Part shown: positions 27,038 through 38,599 of the stretch, in pieces
Layout: every line of letters starts with the position of its first letter
How positions within the stretch are numbered: position 1 is the stretch's first letter
NCBI GenBank assembly: GCA_963931865.1
Contig: OZ007505.1
Location: forward strand, 7,871,415 to 7,935,414
Direction of reading: 5' to 3'
Source: Axinella damicornis
Taxonomy: Eukaryota > Porifera > Demospongiae > Axinellida > Axinellidae
DNA: 64,000 bases
Notes under the pieces: generated by a model
What the model saw: the letters and a program-made list of their open reading frames with translations, nothing else
Databases searched by the model: none
What the model was told of the DNA's origin: nothing
Made by a program: the position numbers and the translations under genes

Positions 27038-30000
27038 ATGAAGCCAGTTTGGGCGTGCGCGCTCCTCTGCTTGCAGCTGGGGCTGACAGTGGGCCAGACT
27101 CAGACACCGATCAATCCCCCAGCCGGTCGCATCTGCGGCCTGGAAGGATTCAACCTCAACGTTCTTCAACAGTAAGAACAGAGCGTATGGTATTGTATGG
27201 TTGAGAGCTGGGTGGGCATGCTTGTTGCAGATAACATGAGGTGTGTGTGTGGATGTGTTATAAGTAATTTTCTTGCAGCAAGTTGCTGTCCACAAGCTAG
27301 CTGAAGACAAAACATAATCTTATGCTGTCAGTTTGATAGCAAAGGTTGCACTTCAAATAATATACAACCTTGTTTTTTTTGCTTCTGTCGGGGAATCTGC
27401 TGCCCACTTGAAGTGCTTCTGTCATGGAGTCTGCCTTCTACATGTGCTTAATTCAAATTGATATTGACAGCCAAAATATTGGGAGCTAATTATTAGCTCC
27501 CAATATTTTGGCTGTCAATATCAATTTCTCCTGTGTGGCTTGTCTCATTCCAAGTGGGGACCTGGTGTCCCCCACTCGCACATGTGCACAGTTTCCTTGT
27601 GTGATTTCACTGTGAGCGAGTTGTCCTACAAAGTTTTAACTGCAAAGACTTTTAATGTAGTGTGGCGATTGCAAATGGCAGTATTGCACTCATATCAGTA
27701 TTGTAAAGTGTGCTTCTTTGTCTGGATAAATGCAGGCCTAGTTTAATCCAAGTGGCCAAAACTGTCATTGCTTCCCAATCATTGTTCCCGTGGAGTATGA
27801 AGGCTGACAATCTTTCTTCAGATGAGAAAATTTGACATGACTTTCAGCCAGGTTATTGCGGAACACGGCTAATGACCTGTGCATAATAGTTCTTGCTGTG
27901 GGCTGGCTGTTTTTATATAAGGACAACAATGCAGAGGTTTTCAGAGATCTTGCAACCGAATGTGCAGAGTGGAAGTCACATGACAGCAGTTCTCTGACCA
28001 ATCTAGTGGTCACAATGCACGCAAGCTACACAGTAGTTCTCTAGGCTCTAGGCTCAGTTTCAGTGTTCACTTAGTTGATGACTATGCAGTCTAATTTTAC
28101 GCCGCAGGAAGTTAGCAAGCGATTCGCCCAATCTCACCTTCTTAGTCAGCCTTCTGGATCTACGCTGCTGATTGGTGTACAAGATGCCACTGCAGGACCC
28201 GGCGTAAGTCCTCATTGCTGCCGTGAGCATTCATGTCATTTGAATTTTGCAACTGACGCATTCACGTGACTTCCGGTGTTTCCATTCGCCTAAAAATCAC
28301 AAGGACTCCAGAAACCTCTGTCTAGCTGCCTGGCTTAAATTTTGTAGCAAAGTGATAGAGTCATTATCACATGCACAGCTTATACAGTGATTGCAATGAT
28401 TATACACAACGTAGGAAGGACAGCAAAAATCTGGTTCAGAATGTGGACATGTCCGACCGAATCGGACCTGTTCACAACACTGTCACAGCGCTGGATGCCA
28501 GTCAGTATGACAACAGCATGTAGTATCAACTTGTGATTACAATCTCTGCAGTGCAAAAAAAAGTGTAATCATCAATTGATTGGGTGCATGACTGCATGTT
28601 ATACCAAATTTGTACATTTTTGATCAACATTGAGTTCTTGTTATTCCTTTTCCAGGTAGCTGTGTGACCTCCTAATAGTTTGTATGTGCCATCACAGGGA
28701 TCATGGTAGCATCTACACCAGCATTCAATGGTTGAAAAATTGTTTTGGCGATAGTCTCAAGTCAGGCCTCTGAGGTGCTCCCTTGCGTATTGCTTTGCCT
28801 GTTTAGAGTAGTGCAGTAGCTGCAGAGTGCATACATGCAGAAATTGAAACCACACTCACCAGGGCAGTGTTGCACATGGCCTGGTATGCAACTTAGACTT
28901 TTCCCACACGTTTCCAGCTTGCGTTGTGCTGGTATGGGAATGAGACGTGTATGTGCGCTTGTTGTGTGTGTGTGTGTGTGTGTGCAAACTTTTTGGATTC
29001 TATGATCTGACAGATGTGAATATTCACCTAACAGGGAATCTTTAAAGCTTTGACAGTAGCCATTAGTGTATGGTGATACCTGTTCTGTACTCCACTTGAG
29101 GGGTGTGGACAAGTAATCACATGATAATGTTTTGTTTGCCACATTCACTCGGCCAAGAGAATAAACTGATTCACAGACATGAGGTATGCATCGTTCCCAG
29201 ACCATGCAGGGGTATCACGTGGCCCGAAAGAGGTACATGATGGCTTTGTTTCCCATGCTACTCAACCGAAGTCTGTTTATATGTGGGTAATGGGGGGGGG
29301 GGCTGAGCTGAGGATGAGACCAGAAGTATAATACAGAGTGGGAGGAGCTGGGAACACACTAGCAAGTCAACATTGGTAGCTAGCCACCGTTGCTGTGGCT
29401 GTCCAGTCTGACTGGTCAGCGTTGACTGTTGCTGGCTTGTCAACGTTGACTGTTGTCGGCTGACTGTTGTCGGCTGGTCAACGTTGACTGTTACTGACTG
29501 GTCAGCGTTGACTGTTCAGCGTTGACTGTTCAACGTTAACTGGTCAACGTTGACTGTTGTTGACTGGTCAGCGTTGACTGTTGTTGACTGGTCAGCGTTG
29601 ACTGTTGTTGACTGGTCAACGTTGACTGTTGTTGACTGGTCAACATTGACTGTTGTTGACTGGTCAACGTTGACTGTTGCTGTTGTTGACGGTTGCTGGC
29701 TCGTCAATGTTGTTAGCTAGTTCACTTTGCTGACCCGGATGAATTGAAGGCAGTCCCTCTCTCTAGACATAACTGTAGTTTACCGACCTTTCTCCCTCCA
29801 CCATCAGGGCCACTTACTGGACACTCACAGTCCCAAGAGTAGGCCAATGTCTCATACCTCCCGGGATCACAGCGCAAGACATCCAGAGCTGCACCATCGA
29901 CTTTGCGGTCTGCCACACACTGCCAGCGGATTCACTGTGTGCCAATGTAAGCAGCTCTATGTGTCAGGAGATCCTCCTCACCAATGGATCACAGTACGAC

Positions 30001-33000
30001 TACAGCATTGGAACGTATGACTCAAGGCACACGTATACAGTGGCAGGTATGTTGTAGACTGCAGTTGTATTCCTGGCTTCAGAAGCCTTCAGCCATGGGT
30101 TCGTTTAACCCTTTAAGCCCCATTGACGTCTATAGGCGTCATTTAGACCCTATGCACTTGTAGGGCTTCTCATCAGTCCAAAAAGAGACCAAAAAGGCTT
30201 CAGAGGGCCTAGGGACGACTTTGAGGCACGTGGGTGTTTTTGATTTTAATGAGATTCATTTACCCGAGAATTTTTGATTCTAATGATATTCATAGACCCC
30301 ACCCAGGGCCTCAAGAAAACCTGCAAATTGGTGGTGTAAGGTGTGCCATCAGTCAGATCTGGCCCAAGTTTAGGGAAATGCTGGGCGAAAATCCGGCTGA
30401 CATCCACCTTTGACCTCCGATTGCTGGGCTTGTGGGGGGTCATGAATATCATTAACGGTATTGCCAGAGGGGTCTCTCCATGTGTGCGGGCCCCACCAAG
30501 TTTGGCCGCTGAGGAGCGAATGCTGTGGGAGAGGAGTACCTACGAGAGTGGTGTGCGTTGAATGCATGAAAACGTGTTGTCTTGGTGGGAAGAATTCGGT
30601 GGTTAAAGGGTTAACAAGGGGGGAAAAAGTGGAATGTTGATGACTTTGGAGGGCGATGTACACTGATCATGAGATGCACCTCATTAGTAGAGACCCACTG
30701 TGGCCCCATTCCCAGGCCAATGCTGTTTTCAGTTCACGAAGAACGTGGAGGGCCTGGTATCTTTCCTCACGTGCGTGACGTCAAGGGTAGAAAGGTGGTA
30801 GGAAGGACTTAATTGAACGTGGGCACACTCAGGCTCAGAACAGCAAGAAGAGCTAAGGTACCAGGTAACTTACCACACGTATCTAGCTAGCCGGGGGCAA
30901 CTGTCATACACACCAAGCGTTGAACTTGTAGTTGGTTTAATAATATGCGAAACTATTAAGTCATTTTCACATTAGAAAAGATACCAGGCTCTCCCCTCTT
31001 TCCATACTGCAAGCGACGAAAATCTAGGTTGGGAATTGAGTTGTAATTGGCCCTGTTCGGTTATTGCTATCGTGATTACCTCAGTATTTCAGCAGTATTC
31101 ACAAACACCCAAACATGAATGATTTTAAGCCAAAAGCAAAAAATGTAATCATGTTCACACTTACAACAGCTGAGGATCAACAATCAAACAATATTTGTAC
31201 TGCGCATGCTCGGTTATTGTATACCTCAAGCAGACTTTGTACCACAGTATTATCTTAATACTGTAGCCGCGCGTTATTAGGTGCAGCTCACTTATAGGCA
31301 CATATGTTCACTGTTTAGGCTCAGGTTCAACTCACGTCCCAGCTACTCGCTGTTAGGCGCTGCAGTCTTCTTCCAGAAACTCTGCCATTTTCGATCCTAC
31401 GGAGTGGAAAAAAAGCTATAATTCGATATGCACTTCCTATTCAAGGAATGTCATTGTTATTTTGCCACCTGGAGTAGCTAGCTATGTTGCTCTATCGCTA
31501 CTTCCAACCTGCACAAGTATTGCCTTTCCGTAAGGGACCATGCAGTGCACCAGTCTCACCGTAAGGGACCATGCAGTGCACCAGTCTCACCGTAAGGGAC
31601 CATGCAGTGCACCAGTCTCACCGTAAGGGACCATGCAGTGCACCAGTCTCACCGTAAGGGACCATGCAGTGCTCCAGTCTCACCGTAAGGGACCATGCAG
31701 TGCACCAGTCTCACCGTAAGGGACCATGCAGTGCACCAGTCTCACCGTAAGGGACCATGCAGTGCACCAGTCTCACCGTAAGGGACCATGCAGTGCTCCA
31801 GTCTCACCGTAAGGGACCATGCAGTGCTCCAGTCTCACCGTAATGGACCATGCAGTGCACCAGTCTCACAGCTGATAACAAAGTGAGCAAGTACAGTGTA
31901 GCTGTATAGCGCATTGTCATGCACACAGTCAAGAAGACCATATAGCAAGATCTTGAGCAAGCAATAGGCACTGATTGCCACATATGCTTTGCTTCTTGGT
32001 AATGCACAAGTCTATCTGCCGATGGTAGCCTCTTACCTTCGCTTCCACGCTGAAGTGCACGCTGAGGTCTCCAGTAGTGTAGTCACTAGTGTGTAGTACA
32101 CATGTGAAGTAGTAGAGGGTGTGGTGATAGGCAATGGTATGGCCGTGTGACTGTGTGTTCAGCACGTGACATTTGCTTTTGCAATAATTGTCGTGTGATG
32201 ACATGCGGAAATTTGATTGTTTCTGTCAGGAAGTAAAAGTCGAAGTTGTCAAACCATTTCTCATGTGGATGGCCTTGGAGCAAAGCTATGTGCACAAAGA
32301 GCTGACAGACGTTCGCAAGCGGTTCCCATCACATGCCAACTTCACCCATTGTCTTTGTATGGTTAAGCTGCAAACTGCAAATAGACACTGCATTCAGGAT
32401 GTTACATTTTGTAGTTGTCACACAAGGTTTACGACTGGTCATATGATTGATCACCTGCCTGTTATCCATCAAGTCCATATGGTGAGCAAGGTGGCAGCAA
32501 GCAGTTTTGTGGAGCAAGCATGCTGTCAGAACTAATAGCAAGTTGTATTACCCCGTTCTCGGAATCTGTTCAAGTGGAAACCGCCGGCCTTGCTGGTAGA
32601 GCAAACATACTGTTCATACTGTAGAGCGAACATACCTAGTACCAGTTGGTGATCTTCCAGAGGCTAGAGGATCGCTGTCTTCTCCCATCCATGCCCAAGA
32701 GTATCGCTGAAGGAAATAACATGTGAAGATCGAAGGCAACTCAAAGTGTGACTTGAGTTAAGAATGGTCCTTGAAAGTACACCGTGTGGCGGTGTGAGAT
32801 AAATTCGTGGTTGTTATTATTCAACAGCGTAGATCTACAGTACTTTCTAAATTTTGTACTTGAAATAAATACTAACCTACTGGTACCGTGATTTGCTGTG
32901 ACCTTGCAGCGCAACATGACAAACGCGCGTCATTGACAAACAATTACTTCCGGTAGGCACCGAACTACATGTACTGTACTGTGCAGAGAGAGAGAGACGT

Positions 33001-34544
33001 TCACTGTAAAATTTAGGCTCTCCGTCGATCACCTTCCCTAGCTTCCCAACAACCGTTGCTTCTCCCACCTACCCCTGATACCATGCAACTGTTGAAACAG
33101 CTGGGAGCCCGCCAAGCGGTGTCGGTGACATCGAGCCAGGGATCTCCGGCTGTTTCTTTGCAAGTGATTTCAGGATCTCAACCGTCTGTACTACTTTCTG
33201 AGGCATCAGTGCCCCCCCCCCAAAAAAAAAAACTAAGGACGCCATACCGCCGGAAAATCAAAAACACGGAAGTGGATTTCATTGGTCAATGACGTTTGAC
33301 GTTTGCATCGCGTTGCAAGGTCACTGCAAATCACGGTATAGGGAGCTCAAGAACAGCATGCTGGAAGATGAAAAGGTCTTCTACAAACTGCTTTTGAAGA
33401 TGAATAGGAAGTTTGCTAAAATGAATATTCCACATAACTGGTCTAAGTCAGAATACAGGTTATACATGTAGCTGACGTTTTGTGACTTCCATTTTTGCCG
33501 CTGCCCCCCCCCCCCCCCCCCAAACAGGATGCATGCAAAGTTCACATCCGCCCACCCTACACACACACACAAACAGGGAATGGCTTTGCTGCCGAGAGGA
33601 CTGGCGTGGAGGTCAATGAAACCACCTGTAATGGAAACCTCTCCACCATCTTCACCTTCACCTGTAACACGGCTGCACTGTGGAACGCAAGTCAGCCTGA
33701 TGTTAGCAATCGTGTCACAAGTGTTATCAGGAATCCTGCTGACCCGTGCCAGGTGGGTAGGTTGAACTTAGCATTGGGCTGACCTGTGCCAGGTGGGTAG
33801 GTTGACCCTATAGGGTTGGGCTGACCTGTGCCAGGTGGGTAGGTTGAACCTAGGGTTGGCATGTTAGGTGGGTCGGTCGACCCTAGGGTTGGGCTGACCT
33901 GTGCCAGGTGGCAAGGGTTGGGCTGACCGTGTTAGGTGGGTCGGTCGACCCTAGGGTTGGGCTGACCCGTGCCGGCTAGTAGGTCAAACCTTGGGTTGAG
34001 CTGACCCGGTTGGTCGACCCTAGGGTTGGACGATACTGAGAATGCCCTAAGGGATCGTGCAATTATTGCAAATGTTGAACCACCCCCTGACAACATCCTT
34101 CTGTATAGCTCGGTCTGTGATGTTCTGATTAATGCCCACTTCTTCCCACTGCAGTACATCATTGAGGTGGTGTACTCTGGTGCCTGCTACACTTCCCCAA
34201 CAATTTCTCCCAACCACTGCCAGCTGGATGACTACGATCTTGGAACACTAGCAAGGTAAGGCCATAGATAACCTACGGGGAAGGGGTTAGAAACTCGGTG
34301 CTCTTTCTGTTCCAGCAGTGAAGAAATGGAGGCTCTCACAATTCCGCTTGTCCGAGTATTCACAGTAAATCGATGGTTGTACAATTATATTTACATGCCA
34401 TTGGTCTAGCCTCATTCCCAGGCCATGTGGGAGGAGAGAAAGCAGCCTGGTATCGACTGCTTGCGCATGTGCGATTATTTCCAATAAAATTGTAAGGTTC
34501 ACGTCGTCATTCCATGTGGATCATATATTCAAGGTCAAGGTCTA

Positions 34545-34580
<36 letters not shown>

Positions 34581-37500
34581 AATCCAACAAGTGGGAGCAA
34601 AGCTTTCCTGTCGAATCTGTTGTTCAGAAGTGCGACCATAGCATTCCACTGCTCTCTTCAGTGACGTAGGACTGCATCAAGATTAGTCTTCTCGAGTGTG
34701 TGAGTTCTCATGTCTGTTGACAGCGGGGACAGTTTACCTGCCGTTCTTGTGTAGGCGAAGTCAGGACAATCGAGCGTAAACTCAGGGCGCTTAGGAAGCA
34801 GGTTTGGGACAGCATGACAAGTTTCCAGGCACCATACATGCATTAGAAAGCGCTTTCTCACTTGCTGCTTTTCGATGCTACAAAAGTGAATCATGATTTC
34901 CCAGGGAATGCTCGCGCATGCACAAGCAGTGGATACCAGGCCAGTAGTGCAGTTGCCACTCATAAGGTGAAACTTTTGATGTTGGTTGGCTTCCACTGGG
35001 TGTAAAACCTCCTACAATATTCACCAGTACAAGTAGCTTCGCTCGCTTCGCTCGCTCAGCTACTTCCCCCTCATTCGCCTACCGTGAGTAATCCGGCGCC
35101 GGACAGCTCTCTGTGCAGAGCTGCTCCTCCCCGATTGCGTCCACTTGCGCATGCTGCTAGCCGCTTGCGTCTGCTTTGAATCAGCTGGCAGCTGCTGCTC
35201 CCTGGCCTGATTGCATCCGCATCAACTGCTGCTCCCCGTTTGCGTCCGCTTCCAGCTGCTGCTCCCCCCGTGATCGATTGCGCCCGCTTCAGCTGCTGCT
35301 GCATGCTCGTCGCTTGCGTCCGCTTCAGCTGCTGCTCCCAATCGCGTCCCCGTCCGCTGCTCCCCTATTGTGTCCGCTTCGACTACTGCTCCCCGATTGC
35401 ATCCGCTTGCAGCCCCAGCTGGATTCCAGCTCAATGTTCTCGAACATTCTTCGCTGAGTTTGAGGTTCAGTAAAGTACGAAGGTCGCGCGTCACTATAGT
35501 CTAGTCCCGCCCCACGAACATCCCACTTCCGTCACTCACAGACAGACACACACACACACAGACACACGTTAAAATCTTAATGTATTGATGGTCCAGATCC
35601 CTCCCGTTTGGACTTTAACCCACATAAACACCCCTGGGAACACTCTGACTGTGTTAATTGGTCTCGGACTGCACCCTTGACCAATCAACAATGCCCTCGG
35701 TTCCCAGGGTGCTTATGTGGGTAAACACGACTAAACACGATAGAGAAATAAAGAGCTCCACTCCTCATGTTCGGCCCTCCATCCCATTGCTTGCTCACCC
35801 TCCCTCATGTTCGGCCCTCCGCCCCACTGCTTGCTCACCCTCCCTCATGTTCGGCCCTCCGCCCCACTGCTTGCTCACCCTCCCTCATGTTCGGCCCTCC
35901 GCCCCACTGCTTGCTCTCCCTCCCTCATGTTCGGCCCTCCGCCCCACTGCTTGCTCACCCTCCCTCATGTTCGGCCCCCCGCCCCACTGCTTGCTCACCC
36001 TCCCTCATGTTCGGCCCTCCGCCCCACTGCTTGCTCACCCTCCCTCATGTTCGGCCCTCCGCCCCACTGCTTGCTCACCCTCCCTCATGTTCGGCCCTCC
36101 GCCCCACTGCTTGCTCACCCTCCCTCATGTTCGGCCCCATTGCTTACTCACCCTCCTTAAAGCCCTCATGTAAGGGCTCACCTAGCCTCGTTCCCAGGCC
36201 CCACCCCAGCTTTTCGTCACTTGCAGTACGGAAAAGCGAGGAGAGCCTGGTATGTTTCCTCACATGAGCATTACGTAATCAACAAACGGCCAAAATGTTC
36301 AGAACGAAAAAGCGAAGTTTGCGTATTGTTCAACCAACTACACATTCAACGTTTGGTGTGTATGACAGTCGCCCTCCGCTAGCTAAATACGTGTTGTAAG
36401 TTACCTCGTTCGTACCTTTGCTCTTCTTTCTGTTCTGATTCCCAGTTCGCCCACGTTCAATTGAGTCCTTTACCACCTTTCTACCCTCGACGTCACACAC
36501 GTGAGGAAACATACCAGGCCCTTCACGTTCTTTCGTGCAACCGAAAGCGGCGCGCGGGCCTGGGAACGAGGCTACCTATACGTAGTGCCAAAGTATACGT
36601 AGCTACTGGTAATTAACGCTGTGCCTGCTCTCCACAGTCAAGCCTACTGGTATGCAGACGTCGATGACTCTCTCTGTCTCAATGCAACTAGCTCCTGCAG
36701 ATTCTATTTTTCGTTTTGCCATGCCATTCCCCCGGAGGTCAACGGTGTCTGCTATGAGAATGGAGTCTGTCAGGTTGGAGACCAAAACTCCGATACGACC
36801 TATGGTATGGGGCTGGTCCAGAACTACACCAGGTTTTACCCAAGTGAGGATTAGGATTTTGTTCTATTTTACACATACATAATGTTACCCCTGTATGATC
36901 TTCTTCTAGCTCGTTCCCAGGCAGACTGGGAACAAGGCTATGTGTTTTCCATTCCATTCCATTCCTGAGTAGTCTGAGTTTTCTAGCATCCCAAATTTAC
37001 CAGCTGCCATTGTTTGCTCATTGGAGCGCAGGGGTCTCACTTCCTGTCAAGACATCCATTGGTTGTTTGTACCAAATATGATCAGTTTGCTGTCTTGTTC
37101 CCAGACATTCGTCCAGTGAGTGTATCGCTTCTACTAAAACGATCCGCTCTGGGGTTGGTTGTGTCTGGGACCGAGACTAAGTCTGTGCGAAATTGTCTTA
37201 TGTTGTAACTCGTGTTTCTGTCTCCTCTTACAAGATGTTGATGCCGTTGAGGGTGGCTTTCATGTGGACTACGAAAATGGCAGTGCTCCCTCATTTCTCC
37301 ACAACTGTACTGCCCATGGCCTGAGGACTAGGATCGTTTTCTCCTGTGACTCTTCTGTGGCGTGGACTCAGCCAGATCAAACCGGCAACATCCATGTGGC
37401 CTGGGACCGGACTCACGACGTTTGTATGGTACGAGTGTACACATTAGTCTCACTGCCCACCCCATCATGATAGAAGGAGGGAGAAACTGCATGGTACCTG

Positions 37501-38558
37501 CATGGACACTTTGTAAACCCTGGGCAACAAAGACAAAAAAGCTGTTACTAGCCGAGGGTGACTCTTGTACCGAGCAGTAAACAGGAGGCCGTAGCCGTTT
37601 GTTATTAGGTGCATATCTCCACAGGAAGGAAATATGTGCATTCACCTAGTTTTAGCAAACCTCCTTTCGTTGACAAGGCTGCTTTTGTAGCCTCGTTCCC
37701 AGGCTCCCCCCTTGCCCCGGTATTTTTCGTCGGCGCGCGTAGGGGGAGGAGCCTGGGAACGAGGCTCCTGCTTTTGGTCATCCAGCTGTTCTTGATCTCC
37801 CTACAAAACAGCTGCCCAACTCATTCAGAAACGTGTTGCTTTGTAGTTGTTTGGTTGTTATTGGTTACAAGATAAATTATTGTGATGCACATTTCTCTTC
37901 TTACAGTACGTCTTTAGTTTCCAGTACAACGGAGCCTGCATATCGACATTTCCCACTGGCTCTACCGCATCATCAGTGTCCCCCGTTGGATGGATATTGA
38001 TTGCTTTGTGAGTGAATCGTATGCAGGCTGTAGAGCTATGTACACCATTGCGTCCACCGAATGTGTTTAACTATGTAGCTACCACGCCAACTGTTTATAT
38101 GTCTTAAGCCCTGAAGAGACCTGAGACTGACTGACAGACAGACAGACAGACAGACACGAAGGCATTGCTTTACCCCTGCTGCACATGCTCGTGCGGGGTA
38201 ATCTTACCAAAAAACAAAAACTATTTTCCCAGGTGACGCACCGTTAAGAAATAGAAAAATCACTAAATTAATCGCTACATAAGTAAATTGTGCTATGGCT
38301 GCTAAGAGTACCAGTACAGACTGTGTACACATACAGAAGGACTGCTGCTGATTTGTTGGACTCCAATACGGAGACACCCAACAAGTAACCCAAGTGGAGC
38401 AGTGATGGAATGGTTGTAGAGCTGATGAGCTTCCACCGTCTCTGCTGTCAGTCAGATCAGATGCCATCGCCACCTTCCTGCCGCTTCTGCTTGCACTTTT
38501 ACACCTGTAACTGCAGCCAATGCATGCCAGCCACTGAACAGTTTGTGGAATGGACACA

Positions 38559-38599
<41 letters not shown>

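Noticed and set aside
28084..28203. Open block MQSNFTPQEVSKRFAQSHLL ending at a GTAAGT donor, as a possible nested gene
   Set aside because: It lies in the first intron of the receptor gene on the same strand, has no convincing downstream exon, and no recognisable family. Kept only as a chance ORF next to a chance donor.
30246..30663. Overlapping frames on both strands in intron 2 of the receptor gene
   Set aside because: Short, no splice partners, and no similarity that I recognise.
32188..32535. 115-codon plus-strand frame (MSCDDMRKFDCFCQEVKVEV) in an intron of the receptor gene
   Set aside because: It is open but unlike any family I know, with no splice partners in phase. Cys/His content alone is not enough support.
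35658..36267. Three overlapping proline/leucine-rich frames of 117-171 codons
   Set aside because: They are the three frames of the 40-bp tandem repeat; a unit not divisible by three keeps all frames open.
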